Source of the DNA: Maricaulis sp.
GTDB taxonomy: Bacteria > Pseudomonadota > Alphaproteobacteria > Caulobacterales > Maricaulaceae
Length of the DNA: 64,000 nt
NCBI RefSeq assembly: GCF_015665295.1
Contig: NZ_JADFAJ010000010.1
Location: forward strand, 31,432 to 95,431
Direction: 5' to 3'
Shown here: one piece after another, positions 9,383-19,086 of the stretch
Layout of the letters: every line of letters starts with the position of its first letter
Position numbering within the stretch: position 1 is the stretch's first letter
Made by a program: the position numbers and the translations under genes
The notes under the pieces: model-generated
Told to the model about the DNA's origin: nothing
Databases searched by the model: none
The model's input: the letters and a program-made list of their open reading frames with translations, nothing else

Positions 9383-10390
9383 TCACACGCCCGTCGTCAC
9401 ATCCACCGCAAAGCGTTCGCGATAGGCCTGCGGAGTGACACCGAGAAGTCGCGCGAAGGAGCGCCGCATGCGCTCGTCATTGCCGAACCCGGTCTGGTTG
9501 GCGACGGTCTTGATCGAGACATTGGGGTTTTCCAGCATCGCCCGGGCGGCATCGACCCGGAACTGCTCGACCGCACGCGCCGGGGTCATGCCGGTGTCCT
9601 CGGTGTAGAGGCGGGCGAAGTTGCGCGGGCTCATGCCCGACCGTTCGGCCAGGGCCTCGACCTTGAGGTCCGCAGTGAGGTTGTCCTTCATCCAGAAATG
9701 CAGCGCGTCGAAGCGACCGGTGGCCGAACGCTTTTGCTGTTTCAGGGCCTCGGAAAACTGTGACTGGCCGCCGGGGCGTTTGACATAGACCAGCAGCGAG
9801 CGCGCCAGTTCGAGCGCCAGGTCGCGGCCATGATCGCGCTCGACCATGGCGAGGGCGAGATCGATGCCGGCCGTGACCCCGGCCGACGTCCAGACCCGGC
9901 CGTCCTCGATGAAGATCGGGTCGGGATCAACATCACAGTCCGGACAGTCTTCCGCGAGCTGGTCGCAATGGCGCCAATGGGTGACGGCACGCTTGCCGTC
10001 GAGCAGGCCGGCCGCACCGAGCAGGAAGGCGCCGGTACAGGTCGAGGACACGCGGCCTGCCTTCTCGGCAGATCGCTGGACGGCTTGGACCAGGCGGGCA
10101 TCGCGGCAGGCGGCATGCACGCCGGCGCCACCGGCAATCATCAATGTGTCGGATTCATCCAGCCCGACGCCCGCCAGGCGGCGCGTATTGAGCAGCACAC
10201 CGGCATCGGTCTCGATCGGTCCGCCATAATAGGATGCAATGGGTGTGGCATAGGCGATGCGGTCGAGAAGCTTGTTGGCATCCTCGAAGACCTGCAGTGG
10301 GCCGGTCACATCCAGCAATTTCACACCGGGATAGGTGAGAAAGGCGATGCAGCTTTCAACTTGTTGCGGTTTGGCAGAAAAGGGGAGCAT
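9383..10390 (-). CDS. GlxA-type transcriptional regulator (DJ-1/PfpI plus AraC HTH)
   Basis: A 335-residue protein in two parts. Residues about 13-185 form a DJ-1/PfpI-like ThiJ domain (CIAFLTYPGVKLLDVTGPLQ; the elbow SSTCTGAFLLG has the nucleophile-position cysteine). Residues about 225-325 hold two AraC helix-turn-helix motifs (LAERSGMSPRNFARLY and ANQTGFGNDERMRRSFARLLG). Relatives control catabolism of quaternary amines, arginine or nitriles, and the PfpI part is thought to be a ligand sensor. The start at 10390 is inferred from the domain boundary; no clear ribosome site is visible. No metabolic target operon is adjacent, so the ligand is unknown. Confidence 0.88.
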   Translation of the reverse strand: MLPFSAKPQQVESCIAFLTYPGVKLLDVTGPLQVFEDANKLLDRIAYATPIASYYGGPIETDAGVLLNTRRLAGVGLDESDTLMIAGGAGVHAACRDARLVQAVQRSAEKAGRVSSTCTGAFLLGAAGLLDGKRAVTHWRHCDQLAEDCPDCDVDPDPIFIEDGRVWTSAGVTAGIDLALAMVERDHGRDLALELARSLLVYVKRPGGQSQFSEALKQQKRSATGRFDALHFWMKDNLTADLKVEALAERSGMSPRNFARLYTEDTGMTPARAVEQFRVDAARAMLENPNVSIKTVANQTGFGNDERMRRSFARLLGVTPQAYRERFAVDVTTGV

Positions 10391-10737
10391 GTGGTAGTTT
10401 GTGCCATTGTCGGGTCGGTTTATCCAGCACAAACAGCTGGAAACGCGATTAAAGGTTAATGCCGCGACGCTAGCGCCGGAACATGTCATCAATGCGACAT
10501 GCCCGGGGTCGGGGCAACCGGTTGCCGCCGACGCTCTCGCGACCTGTCGCGACGAAGTCGCTGGATCATGCAATCCCGGCAGCCGCGACAGGTTCGAGCC
10601 CGCCATCATCCCGTTCAGGACATGCCGGGCTTGCAGCCCTGAACTTTCTGCCAAGCCAGAGACGAGCTGAGCGGGATATGGCCCGGCAGCACCAGGCCTG
10701 GCATGCCGTCCGTTAACTATGAACAGACGGCAGAAAA
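10391..10737. other. intergenic region with a hairpin at 10704-10732
   Basis: About 347 bp between the starts of the GlxA-type gene and the end of the glycosylase gene. TGCCGTCCGTT (10704-10714) pairs with AACAGACGGCA (10722-10732), 11 positions with one wobble or mismatch and a 7-nt loop, just downstream of the glycosylase stop. There is no clear T run, so it may be a weak terminator or a transcript-end stem. No gene is seen in the remainder. Confidence 0.45.
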
Positions 10738-11415
10738 TCAGGGCTGGGTGTCGAGCCAGGCCCGGATGTCGGCGAAGACCGCATCGAACATGGCCTCGGT
10801 CAGCCGCCCGGTATTCGTGTTGTAGCGCGAGCAATGATAGCTGTCGAAGAGTCGGACGGGTCCGTTCGGGCCGGCCAGTTCGGCGGTGGCCGCGTGGCCG
10901 AAGGTAGCCGTCTTGAGCGGCAGGCCGAGCGCGCGCAGCGTGTTGTCGTGAGAGATCTTGCCGAGGCAGAGAATGGCCTTGAGCCGCGGCATGGCCGCGA
11001 TCCGGCTCGTCAGGAAGGGGCGGCAGGCGCTGGCCTCGGCTCCGACCGGCTTGTTTTCCGGCGGCACGCAGCGCACCGCATTGGTGATCATCGTATCAAC
11101 CAGCTCGACACCGTCTTCGGCGTGGCTGGCATAGGTGCCGCGCGACAAACCGAAACGGGCGAGCGTGGCGTAGAGCAGGTCGCCCGCCCAGTCACCGGTG
11201 AAAGGGCGACCGGTCCGGTTGGCACCGCGCAGGCCGGGCGCCAGGCCGATGATCAGGAGCCGGGCCTGATCCGGGCCGAAGGATTTGACGGGCGCATTAT
11301 GCCATTCCGGATGCTCGCGCGCGCTCGCCTCCCGAAAGGCAACCAGGCGCGGGCAGAGCGGGCAGTCGAGCGGGGCTTCGGGTGGCGTTTCCGGCATTGC
11401 AGCGGCAGCACTCAA
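10738..11415 (-). CDS. uracil-DNA glycosylase, family 5 (UDGb type)
   Basis: A 225-residue DNA-repair enzyme expected to excise uracil and related lesions. Motif 1 is GLAPGLRGANRTGRPFTGDW, which lacks the polar catalytic residue of family 1/4 enzymes, as expected for family 5. Motif 2 appears as YHCSRYNTNTGRLT. Cysteines in CPLCPRL, AVRCVPPENKP and ASACRPFL fit a 4Fe-4S cluster. A TTG start at 11415 is chosen because TTGA overlaps the stop codon of the upstream NYN gene, suggesting translational coupling; an in-frame ATG at 11397 is the alternative. A DNA-repair glycosylase cotranslated with a NYN nuclease-like protein is notable. Confidence 0.9.
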   Translation of the reverse strand: MSAAAAMPETPPEAPLDCPLCPRLVAFREASAREHPEWHNAPVKSFGPDQARLLIIGLAPGLRGANRTGRPFTGDWAGDLLYATLARFGLSRGTYASHAEDGVELVDTMITNAVRCVPPENKPVGAEASACRPFLTSRIAAMPRLKAILCLGKISHDNTLRALGLPLKTATFGHAATAELAGPNGPVRLFDSYHCSRYNTNTGRLTEAMFDAVFADIRAWLDTQP

Positions 11416-11951
11416 GAATTGCCGCCGGCGCGACCGATCATCGCGCGCAGGTCGTCGAGTTCGATGAAGGCATCGGCTTCACGCCTCAGATCGTCGGAGA
11501 TCATCGACGGGCTGGTCTTCAGCGAGGACACCACCGAAATGCGCGCGCCCTTGGCGCGGGCCGCGGCGAGGGCATAGCGGAAATCGCCATCCCCGGAGAA
11601 CAGGATGATGTGATCGAGATAGGTGGCGGCTTCGAGCATGTCGACCGCAAGCTCGATGTCCATGTCGCCCTTGATCCGGCGGCGGCCGTTTTCGTCGGTA
11701 TATTCCTTGGCCGGCTTCGTGATCACCGAGAAGCCGTTATAGTCGAGCCAGTCGACCAGCGGGCGCAGGGGATTATAATCCTCCTGCTCCAGAAGGGCGG
11801 TGTAGTAATTGGCCCGGATCAGCTTGCCACGCTTGCGGAACTCATCGAGAAGGCGTTTGAAATCGATGTCGAAATCAAGCGCCTTGGTAGTCGAGAACAG
11901 GTTCGCGCCATCAATGAAAAGACCGATGCGCTCGTCAGGGTAAAAGGCCAT
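11412..11951 (-). CDS. NYN domain (LabA/DUF88-like) putative ribonuclease
   Basis: A 179-residue PIN-like NYN protein. Acidic clusters expected for metal binding are visible: FIDGANLF near residue 12, GDMDIELAVDML near 93-104, and LFSGDGDFRYAL near 117-128. The end is ISDDLRREADAFIELDDL. Such proteins are thought to be metal-dependent RNases, and LabA relatives were named for roles in gene-expression feedback. The ATG at 11951 follows AAGGA. It overlaps the downstream glycosylase gene by 4 bp and is divergent from folK with about 20 bp between start codons. Confidence 0.87.
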   Translation of the reverse strand: MAFYPDERIGLFIDGANLFSTTKALDFDIDFKRLLDEFRKRGKLIRANYYTALLEQEDYNPLRPLVDWLDYNGFSVITKPAKEYTDENGRRRIKGDMDIELAVDMLEAATYLDHIILFSGDGDFRYALAAARAKGARISVVSSLKTSPSMISDDLRREADAFIELDDLRAMIGRAGGNS

Positions 11952-11972
11952 GGGAATATCCTTGGAACCGCA

Positions 11973-12548
11973 ATGGTGAATAAGGTGATGCAATCTGAAG
12001 CGATTTATATCGCGCTTGGCGCCAACCTGCCACTGGGCGCGTGTAGCCCGCGCGAGACGCTGGCCCGCGCCCGGGCGGCGCTGGATGCGGCCGGGCTGCC
12101 GGTTTTTGCCGCGTCCTCGGACTGGCACAGCCCGGCCTGGCCGGATCCGTCCGACCCGCCTTACGTCAATGCGGTGGTTGCTGTCCGCTCCGGGCGCAGC
12201 GCCCGCGACATCCTCGATACGCTGCATCGGATCGAGGCGGATTTCGGTCGCGAACGCGGTGTGCGCAATGCGCCCCGACCGCTCGATCTTGACCTGATCG
12301 ATTGCCGGGGCGAGCAATTCGGCGCTGAAGACGGGCTCGTCATTCCGCATCCCCGGGCGAGCCAGCGGGCCTTTGTGCTGCTGCCGCTGGCCGAAATTGC
12401 GCCGAATTGGTGCGACCCGGTCAGCAAGCGCAGCATAGACGCCCTGATCGAGGCCCTGCCGCAGGCGGATCGCAGCGCAACATACAAGCTGCAAGAGGCC
12501 GGAAAACTCTCACCCGACAGCCTTGCTTTTGCAGGGCAGGGGGATTAG
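11973..12548 (+). CDS. folK: 2-amino-4-hydroxy-6-hydroxymethyldihydropteridine pyrophosphokinase
   Basis: A 191-residue enzyme that transfers pyrophosphate from ATP to hydroxymethyl-dihydropterin in folate synthesis. Signatures: IYIALGANLP at the start, SSDWHSPAW, YVNAVV, RIEADFGRERGVRNAPRPLD and the metal-binding DLDLI, then IPHPRASQRAFVLLPLAEI. The C-terminal tail after about residue 165 is longer than usual and of unknown role. ATGs at 11973 and 11988 both fit; GGAA before the first is slightly better placed. It heads the run folK-rpoZ-rel-pyrE-pdxJ. Confidence 0.94.
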   Translation: MVNKVMQSEAIYIALGANLPLGACSPRETLARARAALDAAGLPVFAASSDWHSPAWPDPSDPPYVNAVVAVRSGRSARDILDTLHRIEADFGRERGVRNAPRPLDLDLIDCRGEQFGAEDGLVIPHPRASQRAFVLLPLAEIAPNWCDPVSKRSIDALIEALPQADRSATYKLQEAGKLSPDSLAFAGQGD

Positions 12549-12596
12549 GTAACGCGGTTCCAAAACCTCTAGCGCTGGTTCAAGGAGTTCGCGCGC

Positions 12597-12968
12597 ATGG
12601 CTCGCGTTACCGTCGAAGACTGCATTGACAAAATTCCCAATCGTTTCCGCCTGGTTCTGATGGCGGCGCACCGTGCCCGCAACATCTCGGCCGGTTCCGA
12701 GCTGACGATTGACCGCGACAATGACAAGAATCCGGTCGTTGCCCTGCGCGAGATTGCCGACGAAACGCTCGACATGGATGCGCTGAAGGACAGCCTCATC
12801 AATGGTCTGCAGCGCGTGCTGCCGAGTGAGGACGAGGAAGAGTCCGCCCGCGAAGAGCGCGGCCAGCAGCTCGAAGCCCTGCCGGCTCCGCCGGTCGAGC
12901 TCGATGAAGCCGAGATGCTCAAGGCGTTGCAAAACGACCGGGACGGCGCGCCTGACGGCCGCCTCTAA
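12597..12968 (+). CDS. rpoZ: RNA polymerase omega subunit
   Basis: A 123-residue subunit that helps assemble RNA polymerase around beta-prime and forms part of a ppGpp site. It starts [20 protein letters not shown] with a conserved helical core to about residue 70. The rest is an acidic, low-complexity C-terminal tail ([16 protein letters not shown]) typical of alphaproteobacterial omega. AAGGAG precedes the ATG. The next gene, rel, begins 6 bp after its stop, the usual rpoZ-rel pairing linking ppGpp synthesis to its polymerase target. Confidence 0.97.
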   Translation: MARVTVEDCIDKIPNRFRLVLMAAHRARNISAGSELTIDRDNDKNPVVALREIADETLDMDALKDSLINGLQRVLPSEDEEESAREERGQQLEALPAPPVELDEAEMLKALQNDRDGAPDGRL

Positions 12969-12974
12969 CCCGTC

Positions 12975-15203
12975 TTGACTTCCGGCGCGACGTCACCCGA
13001 TCTGGCATCGTCGCCGCCCGCCATACCCAGTGCGGACGAGCTGATCGCGCGCATCCGCCGGTACTTCCCCAAAGTCGATGCCGACTTCGTTCGGCGGGCC
13101 TATGACTTTGCCGAGGAAGCCCACCGGCCACAGCGCCGCCAGTCGGGCGAACCCTATTTTGCCCATGTCGCCCAGGTCGCGATGATCCTCGCCGACCTGC
13201 GCATGGATGTGGCCACGGTGTGCACCGGCCTGCTCCACGACACGGTCGAGGACACGCCGGCGACCCTGGAAGACCTGACCGATGCCTTCTCTGACGAAGT
13301 TGCCGGCCTGGTTGATGGCGTCACCAAGCTGGGCCAGATGGAGCTTCGGTCCAAGCGCACCAAACAGGCGGAGAATCTCCAGAAGCTTGTCGTCGCGATC
13401 TCGGCCGATGTCCGCGTCCTGATCGTCAAACTGTGTGATCGTCTGCACAATATGCGCACGCTGGACGCGATCTCGCGGCCGGACAAGCGCGAGCGGATTG
13501 CGTTGGAGACGCTGGAGATCTACGCCCCGCTGGCGCGCCGGATCGGGATCAACCGGGTCTGTGTCGAACTCGAGGACCTGGCCTTCGAACACGTCAATCC
13601 GGCCGGCCATGAATCGATCAATACTCGGCTGAAGCGCTTGCGGGAGGCCCATGCCCAGGAGGTGTCGGCCGTCTCTGCTGCGATGACCGACAGTCTCGCC
13701 CAGGCCGGCATTGACGGCCGGATATTCGGGCGCGAGAAGCGGCCTTATTCGATCTGGCGCAAGCTGGAGCGCAAGGGGCTGACCTTCGAGGAAATCGCCG
13801 ACATCTATGCCTTCCGCCTGATCGTCAACACGACCGATGACTGCTATCGCGCGCTCGGCGTCATCCATCAGGCCTGGCGCTGCGTGCCCGAGCGTTTCCG
13901 TGATTTCATTTCGCTGCCCAAGCCCAATAACTACCGCTCGCTTCACACCACGGTGATGGGGCCGAAGAATGTTCGCGTCGAGCTGCAGATCCGTACCGAA
14001 GAGATGGAATCGGTGGCCGAAAGCGGCGTTGCCGCGCACTGGCGCTACAAGAATTCGACTTACAACTATGATGCTGACGCGGCCCAGGCCGCCGGTGGCG
14101 ACCCGCTGGAACGCTTGCGCCCTTTCCTGGAAATTCTCAACCAGGGTGGCGATCCGGAAGAATTCCTCGAGCATGCCAAGCTCGAGATGTTTGCAGACCA
14201 GGTCTATTGCTTCACGCCCAAGGGCGACCTGATTTCGCTGCCGGTTGGCGCGACGCCGCTTGATTTTGCCTATGCGGTCCACACCGAACTGGGACACACC
14301 ACGGTCGCTGCCAAGGTCAATGGCCGCGAGCGCCCGCTGCGGACCCAGTTGCGCAATGGCGATGTCGTCTCGATCGTGAAGGGTGGCGTGCGCCAGCCGC
14401 CGGCCGGCTGGGAAAATCTCGCCGTCACCGGTCGGGCGCGGGCGGCCATCCGCCGCCTCATCCGCGAAAGCGAGCGCGACGAATTCCACCGTATCGGCAA
14501 GATCATGGCCGAGCACGCCTTCCGCCGCGAAGGCAGGACCCTGATTGAAGGCGATCTCAAGGACGCGATGGCGCGGCTTGAGGTCAAGGACATCAACGAG
14601 ATGTATGAGCGGCTGGGCCGCGGCCGCATCTCGTCCGGCGATTTGCTGAACGCGGCCTTCCCGGGCCGGCTCGATGAGCGGCCCGACACGGTCGGTCGTG
14701 ATCTCATCCAGGATTCCAAGGCACGCCTTTATGTCCGCGGCCGCGGTCTGACCCAGGGCGTGACCCTGCATTTTGCGGAATGCTGCTCGCCGTTGCCGGG
14801 CGACCGGATTGTCGGCCTTTTGCGCAAGGACAAGGGCATCGAGATTCACACCATCGACTGCGAACGCCTCGCCCAGTTCGAGGAAAATGCGATGGATGAC
14901 TGGCTCGACCTTGGCTGGACCGCAGAGGCTGAAGGCAATGCGGTCTCGATCGCCCGCATCCAGGCGGTCATGCACAATGAACCGGGCGCCCTGGCCGAGA
15001 TCGCCAAGACGGTGTCGGAAAACCGTGGCAATATCGCCAGCGTCACCACACGTAACCGGGCCGCCGACTTCTTCGACATGGTGTTCGATGTTGAAGTCTT
15101 CGATACCCGCCACCTGGCCAATATCCTGGCCGCGATCCGCATGTGCGAGACGGTCGTCTCGGCCGAGCGGGCGCGGGCGGAAGTCGAGGAGATAAAAGAC
15201 TGA
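12975..15203 (+). CDS. spoT: bifunctional (p)ppGpp synthetase/hydrolase (RelA/SpoT homologue)
   Basis: A 742-residue stringent-response enzyme. Domains in order: HD hydrolase at about 45-200 with intact LLHDTVEDT and [10 protein letters not shown]; synthetase at about 240-370 ([40 protein letters not shown]); TGS at about 410-475 ([25 protein letters not shown]); helical region; CC/ZFD region with [14 protein letters not shown] at about 660-735. The intact HD suggests both synthesis and hydrolysis. The only usable start ahead of the HD domain is TTG at 12975; the first in-frame ATG falls inside the HD domain. Its stop overlaps the pyrE start (TGATG). Confidence 0.93.
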   Translation: MTSGATSPDLASSPPAIPSADELIARIRRYFPKVDADFVRRAYDFAEEAHRPQRRQSGEPYFAHVAQVAMILADLRMDVATVCTGLLHDTVEDTPATLEDLTDAFSDEVAGLVDGVTKLGQMELRSKRTKQAENLQKLVVAISADVRVLIVKLCDRLHNMRTLDAISRPDKRERIALETLEIYAPLARRIGINRVCVELEDLAFEHVNPAGHESINTRLKRLREAHAQEVSAVSAAMTDSLAQAGIDGRIFGREKRPYSIWRKLERKGLTFEEIADIYAFRLIVNTTDDCYRALGVIHQAWRCVPERFRDFISLPKPNNYRSLHTTVMGPKNVRVELQIRTEEMESVAESGVAAHWRYKNSTYNYDADAAQAAGGDPLERLRPFLEILNQGGDPEEFLEHAKLEMFADQVYCFTPKGDLISLPVGATPLDFAYAVHTELGHTTVAAKVNGRERPLRTQLRNGDVVSIVKGGVRQPPAGWENLAVTGRARAAIRRLIRESERDEFHRIGKIMAEHAFRREGRTLIEGDLKDAMARLEVKDINEMYERLGRGRISSGDLLNAAFPGRLDERPDTVGRDLIQDSKARLYVRGRGLTQGVTLHFAECCSPLPGDRIVGLLRKDKGIEIHTIDCERLAQFEENAMDDWLDLGWTAEAEGNAVSIARIQAVMHNEPGALAEIAKTVSENRGNIASVTTRNRAADFFDMVFDVEVFDTRHLANILAAIRMCETVVSAERARAEVEEIKD

Positions 15204-15787
15204 TGACCCGTGACGAAGTCCTGGCCGAATTCCGCGCCGCCGGTGCCCTCCTGGAGGGCCATTTCATTCTCTCCTCTGGCCTGCGCAGCGCGGTCTTCCT
15301 GCAAAAGGCGCGGGTCTTCTCCGAACCGGAGCGGACCGAGCGCCTGTGCAAGGCCCTGGCCGCGAAGGTGCGCGAGGAGCTGGGTGATGCGCCGACGGTG
15401 ATTGTGTCACCGGCAACCGGCGGCATCGTACCCGGCTATGAAATGGCGCGTCAGCTGGGCCTCAAGGGGCTTTATGTCGAGCGTGAAAATGGCGAGTTTA
15501 CCCTGCGTCGCGGCTTCGAATTGACCAAGGATGACAAGGTGCTCGTGGTCGAGGACATTGTCTCGACGGGCCTGTCCTCGCGTGAATGCATCGAGGCGAT
15601 CAACAAGACCGGCGCCACGGTGATTGCAGAGGCCTGCCTCGTCGACCGCTCCGGCGGTGAGGCCGATGTCGGCGTGCCGCTGATCGCCCTGACCGAATAC
15701 AAGGTGCCGGCCTATCCCGCCGACCAGCTACCGCCGGAGCTGGAAGCCATCCCGGCCATCAAGCCGGGGAGCCGCGGCCTGGCATGA
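15203..15787 (+). CDS. pyrE: orotate phosphoribosyltransferase
   Basis: A 194-residue pyrimidine enzyme that converts orotate plus PRPP to OMP. The PRPP-binding motif [14 protein letters not shown] is at about 113-126. [18 protein letters not shown] and [15 protein letters not shown] are also typical. The ATG at 15203 shares a base with the rel stop codon and is preceded by GAGGAG, implying coupled translation. It ends with an ATGA overlap into pdxJ. Confidence 0.96.
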   Translation: MTRDEVLAEFRAAGALLEGHFILSSGLRSAVFLQKARVFSEPERTERLCKALAAKVREELGDAPTVIVSPATGGIVPGYEMARQLGLKGLYVERENGEFTLRRGFELTKDDKVLVVEDIVSTGLSSRECIEAINKTGATVIAEACLVDRSGGEADVGVPLIALTEYKVPAYPADQLPPELEAIPAIKPGSRGLA

Positions 15788-16533
15788 GCATTCGTCTCGG
15801 CGTCAATATCGACCATGTGGCCACGATCCGGAATGCGCGCGGTGGCGAGCATCCCGATCCGGTGCGCGCCGCGCGCCAGGCCTCCGAGGCCGGTGCCGAC
15901 GGGATTACCGCGCATCTGCGCGAGGATCGTCGCCATATCACCGATACCGATATCGACCGGCTGATGGCCGAGATCGACCTGCCGCTCAATCTGGAGATGG
16001 CGGCGACGCCGGAAATGCTCGACATCGCCCTGCGCCACAAGCCGCACGCGGTCTGCCTTGTCCCGGAAAAGCGCGAGGAGCGCACCACCGAGGGCGGGCT
16101 GGATGTCGCCGCCGGCCACAACGTAATCGCGCCCTATGTCCGCCAGCTCGGCGAGGCCGGCTGCCGCGTCTCGCTCTTCATCGAGCCGGACCCGGTCCAG
16201 ATCGCGGTCGCCGAAGCCATGGGGGCTGCGGTCGTGGAACTCCATACCGGCGCCTATTGCGAGGCTTTCCTCGCGGGCGACACGGCCAAGGTCGAGCATC
16301 ATCTCAAACGCCTGCAGGCGGCCTCCACGATCGCCCATGAACGCGGTCTGGAAGTCCATGCCGGTCACGGCCTGACCTATGACACCGTCAAGCCGATTGC
16401 CGCCATCCCGGAAGTGATCGAGCTCAATATTGGCCATTTCCTGATCGGCGAGGCCATCTTCCGCGGCCTGCGCGAAGCGGTCGGGACGATGCGCGGGCTG
16501 ATTGAAGAGGCGCGGGCGGGGCAGGACTCGTGA
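15784..16533 (+). CDS. pdxJ: pyridoxine 5'-phosphate synthase
   Basis: A 249-residue TIM-barrel enzyme that condenses 1-deoxyxylulose 5-phosphate with 3-amino-2-oxopropyl phosphate in DXP-dependent vitamin B6 synthesis. Signatures: [69 protein letters not shown] and [14 protein letters not shown] overlaps with pyrE upstream, and GTGA overlaps with the next small membrane gene downstream. B6 production near PLP-enzyme genes is probably incidental; the pdxJ-acpS linkage is the ancestral one. Confidence 0.97.
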   Translation: MSIRLGVNIDHVATIRNARGGEHPDPVRAARQASEAGADGITAHLREDRRHITDTDIDRLMAEIDLPLNLEMAATPEMLDIALRHKPHAVCLVPEKREERTTEGGLDVAAGHNVIAPYVRQLGEAGCRVSLFIEPDPVQIAVAEAMGAAVVELHTGAYCEAFLAGDTAKVEHHLKRLQAASTIAHERGLEVHAGHGLTYDTVKPIAAIPEVIELNIGHFLIGEAIFRGLREAVGTMRGLIEEARAGQDS

Positions 16534-16895
16534 GCAATTGGCGTGACATATTCCCTTCCCGCGAAACCGTGGCAAGGTTCAGCACTTTTGGAGGTGTCGC
16601 GGCGATCCTGATCGCGATTGTGTACGCTTTGGGTCTGGCGGTTCTGCGATATGGGGCCGAGCAGCTCGCCTGGGCTGGCTTTGCGATCGTTTTGATGGCC
16701 TGTTTGTATCTGGTCTGGCGGGCCCACTCCTTGGGCTTTTCGGTGACTGGCGCTGTCCTGCTGGTTGGAGTCGCGATGCATTTAGCGTTCGGTACTAATT
16801 TTGGCGGCATTTTCGTCCAAGTGATTGCTGCCATCTACGTATTGCAGGCGGCTTGGTACGCGCGCTTCCTGCCACAGCGAAAAATGCGACTATGA
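16530..16895 (+). CDS. uncharacterised four-helix membrane protein between pdxJ and acpS
   Basis: A 121-residue protein starting with GTG that overlaps the pdxJ stop (GTGA) and ending in an ATGA overlap with acpS. Four hydrophobic segments are visible (about 20-40, 47-63, 69-87, 92-112), with a basic C-terminus [10 protein letters not shown]. Its codon use is a little less GC-biased than its neighbours. I recognise no family. The tight overlaps show it is translated as part of the operon. Roles in membrane or lipid physiology next to acpS are only suggested by position. Confidence 0.75.
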   Translation: MSNWRDIFPSRETVARFSTFGGVAAILIAIVYALGLAVLRYGAEQLAWAGFAIVLMACLYLVWRAHSLGFSVTGAVLLVGVAMHLAFGTNFGGIFVQVIAAIYVLQAAWYARFLPQRKMRL

Positions 16896-17320
16896 TCATC
16901 GGCCTCGGTTCAGACCTGATGGATATTCGGCGTATCGAGAACTCGATCGAGCGCTTTGGTGACCGCTTTATCCAGCGTGTCTTCACCGAGATCGAGCAGG
17001 CCAAGTCGGACAGGCGCCGCATGCGGGCGGCCAGCTATGCCAAGCGCTTTGCCGCCAAGGAGGCCGGTGCCAAGGCGCTGGGTACCGGAATTGCGCGCGG
17101 GGTTTCCTGGAAGGAGATCGGCGTGGTCAACCTGCCCGGCGGCAAGCCGACGCTGGAATTCAAGGGGCGGGCGCTGGAGCGGCTTCAGGCGCTGACCCCG
17201 ACCGGTTATCAGGCCTTCACACACATCACCATTACGGACGACCATCCCTGGGCGCAGGCCTTTGTGGTCATCGAGGTCCACCCGCTGGGTCATCATCTCG
17301 ACGGGATGGCCCATGGTTGA
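16892..17320 (+). CDS. acpS: holo-[acyl-carrier-protein] synthase
   Basis: A 142-residue enzyme that loads 4'-phosphopantetheine onto acyl carrier protein. The N-terminal metal motif is [14 protein letters not shown] and the second signature is [15 protein letters not shown]. The ATG at 16892 overlaps the upstream stop, and the gene overlaps rnc by 8 bp. In many alphaproteobacteria lepB lies between acpS and rnc; here no space for it exists. Confidence 0.96.
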   Translation: MIIGLGSDLMDIRRIENSIERFGDRFIQRVFTEIEQAKSDRRRMRAASYAKRFAAKEAGAKALGTGIARGVSWKEIGVVNLPGGKPTLEFKGRALERLQALTPTGYQAFTHITITDDHPWAQAFVVIEVHPLGHHLDGMAHG

Positions 17321-17999
17321 TCCGATTGCCCAGCTGGAGACACGCATCGGCCATGTCTTCACCGACAAGAGCCTGATCGAGCGCGCCCTGACGCATGGCA
17401 GTTTTGCCGAAGGCCGCAAGACCATTCCGACCTATGAGCGCCTGGAATTTCTCGGCGACCGCGTGCTCGGCCTGATGACGGCGGAAGCCCTGTTCAAACT
17501 GTTCGACAAGGCCGACGAGGGCGCCCTGGCACCGCGGCTCAATTCCATGGTGCGCAAGGAAACCTGTGCGGATGTGGCGCGCGAGGTTGATCTCGGTGCG
17601 GCCTTGCGGATCGGACGCTCCGAAGAGAAGGGCGGCGGCCGCAACAAGAACTCCATTCTCGGCGATGCCTGTGAGTCGCTGATGGCGGCGATCTATCTCG
17701 ATGGCGGTCGGCCTGCCGTCCAGGCCTTCTTTGATCGCCATTGGGGTCCGCGCATCGAGGCGCTCAAGGCCAAGCCGTCCGACGGCAAATCAGCGCTGCA
17801 GGAATGGGCCGCCAAGGCTGGGCTTGGCGTGCCGCGCTACCAGCTTACCGAACGCTCGGGCCCGGATCACCGGCCCGTCTTCACCGTGGAAGTCACGGTC
17901 ACCCCCCTGGCGCCCGCGACGGGCGAGGGCGGTTCCAAGCAGGCGGCCGAACGGGCTGCCGCCGAGGAGCTGCTGAAACGCGAAGGACAGCATGTCTGA
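17313..17999 (+). CDS. rnc: ribonuclease III
   Basis: A 228-residue double-strand-specific RNase for rRNA and mRNA processing. The RNase III signature [11 protein letters not shown] is at about 42-52, and the second metal cluster is [18 protein letters not shown]-terminal double-stranded-RNA-binding domain spans about 155-225 ([19 protein letters not shown] to [16 protein letters not shown]). It overlaps acpS by 8 bp at its start and era by 8 bp at its end, so rnc-era translation is coupled. Confidence 0.97.
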   Translation: MVDPIAQLETRIGHVFTDKSLIERALTHGSFAEGRKTIPTYERLEFLGDRVLGLMTAEALFKLFDKADEGALAPRLNSMVRKETCADVAREVDLGAALRIGRSEEKGGGRNKNSILGDACESLMAAIYLDGGRPAVQAFFDRHWGPRIEALKAKPSDGKSALQEWAAKAGLGVPRYQLTERSGPDHRPVFTVEVTVTPLAPATGEGGSKQAAERAAAEELLKREGQHV

Positions 18000-18936
18000 T
18001 ACTCCCAAACGCTGCGGCTTTGCCGCGGTCATCGGTTCGCCCAATGCCGGCAAGTCGACGCTTGTGAACGCGCTGGTTGGCGAGAAGGTCACCATCGTTA
18101 CCCACAAGGTCCAGACGACCCGTTTCGCCGTGCGCGGCGTGGCGCTGGCCGGCGAGACCCAGATCGTCCTGGTCGACACGCCCGGCGTGTTCGTGCCCAA
18201 GACACGGCTCGACAAGTCGATGGTGGCGGCCGCCTGGAGCGGGGCCGGTGACGCCGATGCCATCCTGCATGTTGTCGATGCCGGGGCCCGCGCCCGCGTC
18301 ACTCATGGCGGATCCAAGAGCGGTGACAGCCGCATGGTCGAGGATGATGACCGGGTCACCGAAGGCCTGCGCAAGAATGAGCAGAAGGCGATCCTGGTTC
18401 TCAACAAGGTCGATCTGATGCCGCGCGACCAGCTGCTCGCCATGTCGCAGGACCTCTATGAGACCGGCGTCTATTCCGAGGTCTTCATGATCTCCGCCAA
18501 GACCGGCTCCGGCGTGCCGCAATTGCGGGAGTTCATCTCGGGCCTCATGCCCGAAGGTGTCTGGCACTATCCCGCCGACCAGGTCGCCGACCTGCCGGCC
18601 CGCATCCTCGCCGCCGAGATCACGCGCGAGAAAGTCTATCTGCGCCTGCACGAAGAGCTGCCCTACGTCTCCATGGTCGAGACCGAGGTGTGGAAGAAGC
18701 TGCGCGATGGCTCCTTGCGCATCGAGCAATCCATCATCGTCGAGCGCGAAACCCAGAAACCCATCGTGCTGGGCAAGGGCGGCAGTGCCGTCAAGGCGAT
18801 CGGCGAAGCCTCCCGCAAGGAGCTGGAAGAGGTCTTGGGCTGCAAGGTCCACCTCTTCCTCAATGTGAAGGTCGACGCCAAATGGATGGCGCGGCGCTCG
18901 CACTACAAGGATGTGGGGCTGGATTTCGACGTTTAG
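17992..18936 (+). CDS. era: GTPase Era
   Basis: A 314-residue GTPase that binds the 3' end of 16S rRNA and helps 30S assembly. G1 GSPNAGKST is at about 15-23, G3 DTPG at about 62-65, G4 NKVD at about 138-141, and SAKTGSG serves as G5. A C-terminal KH domain carries VETEVWKKL, IVLGKGGSAVKAIG and CKVHLFLNVKV. The G-domain has a polar insertion near 105-125 (VTHGGSKSGDSRMVEDDD) longer than in E. coli Era. The usual downstream partner recO is displaced by about 3.4 kb. Confidence 0.96.
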   Translation: MSDTPKRCGFAAVIGSPNAGKSTLVNALVGEKVTIVTHKVQTTRFAVRGVALAGETQIVLVDTPGVFVPKTRLDKSMVAAAWSGAGDADAILHVVDAGARARVTHGGSKSGDSRMVEDDDRVTEGLRKNEQKAILVLNKVDLMPRDQLLAMSQDLYETGVYSEVFMISAKTGSGVPQLREFISGLMPEGVWHYPADQVADLPARILAAEITREKVYLRLHEELPYVSMVETEVWKKLRDGSLRIEQSIIVERETQKPIVLGKGGSAVKAIGEASRKELEEVLGCKVHLFLNVKVDAKWMARRSHYKDVGLDFDV

Positions 18937-18986
18937 GGCTGGCCCTTGCGCAATGACTGTTTCGGTTGGCCTGTCGTCGCCAACAC

Positions 18987-19020
18987 GATCTCCGTTTCAT
19001 CGTTAAAGGAAGCGGAGATC
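18987..19020. terminator. inverted repeat between the convergent era and O-acetylation genes
   Basis: GATCTCCG (18987-18994) and CGGAGATC (19013-19020) form an 8-bp stem in the 150-bp space between two convergent gene ends. No T run flanks it, so terminator function is only likely from its position. Confidence 0.35.
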
Positions 19021-19086
19021 CCAGCGAGGCGGCAAAACAAGGTCAGGTGTTTCGGCATCGTGGAAACGCCGCAAACTCTACCCGGC

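Noticed and set aside
10588..10605. GGTTCGAGCCC resembling a tRNA T-loop
   Set aside because: No matching acceptor stem, D-arm or anticodon arm around it.
12993..15113. 706-codon frame antisense to the (p)ppGpp synthetase
   Set aside because: Low-complexity translation rich in Arg, Asp and Gly; the sense strand has intact HD, synthetase, TGS and ACT domains.
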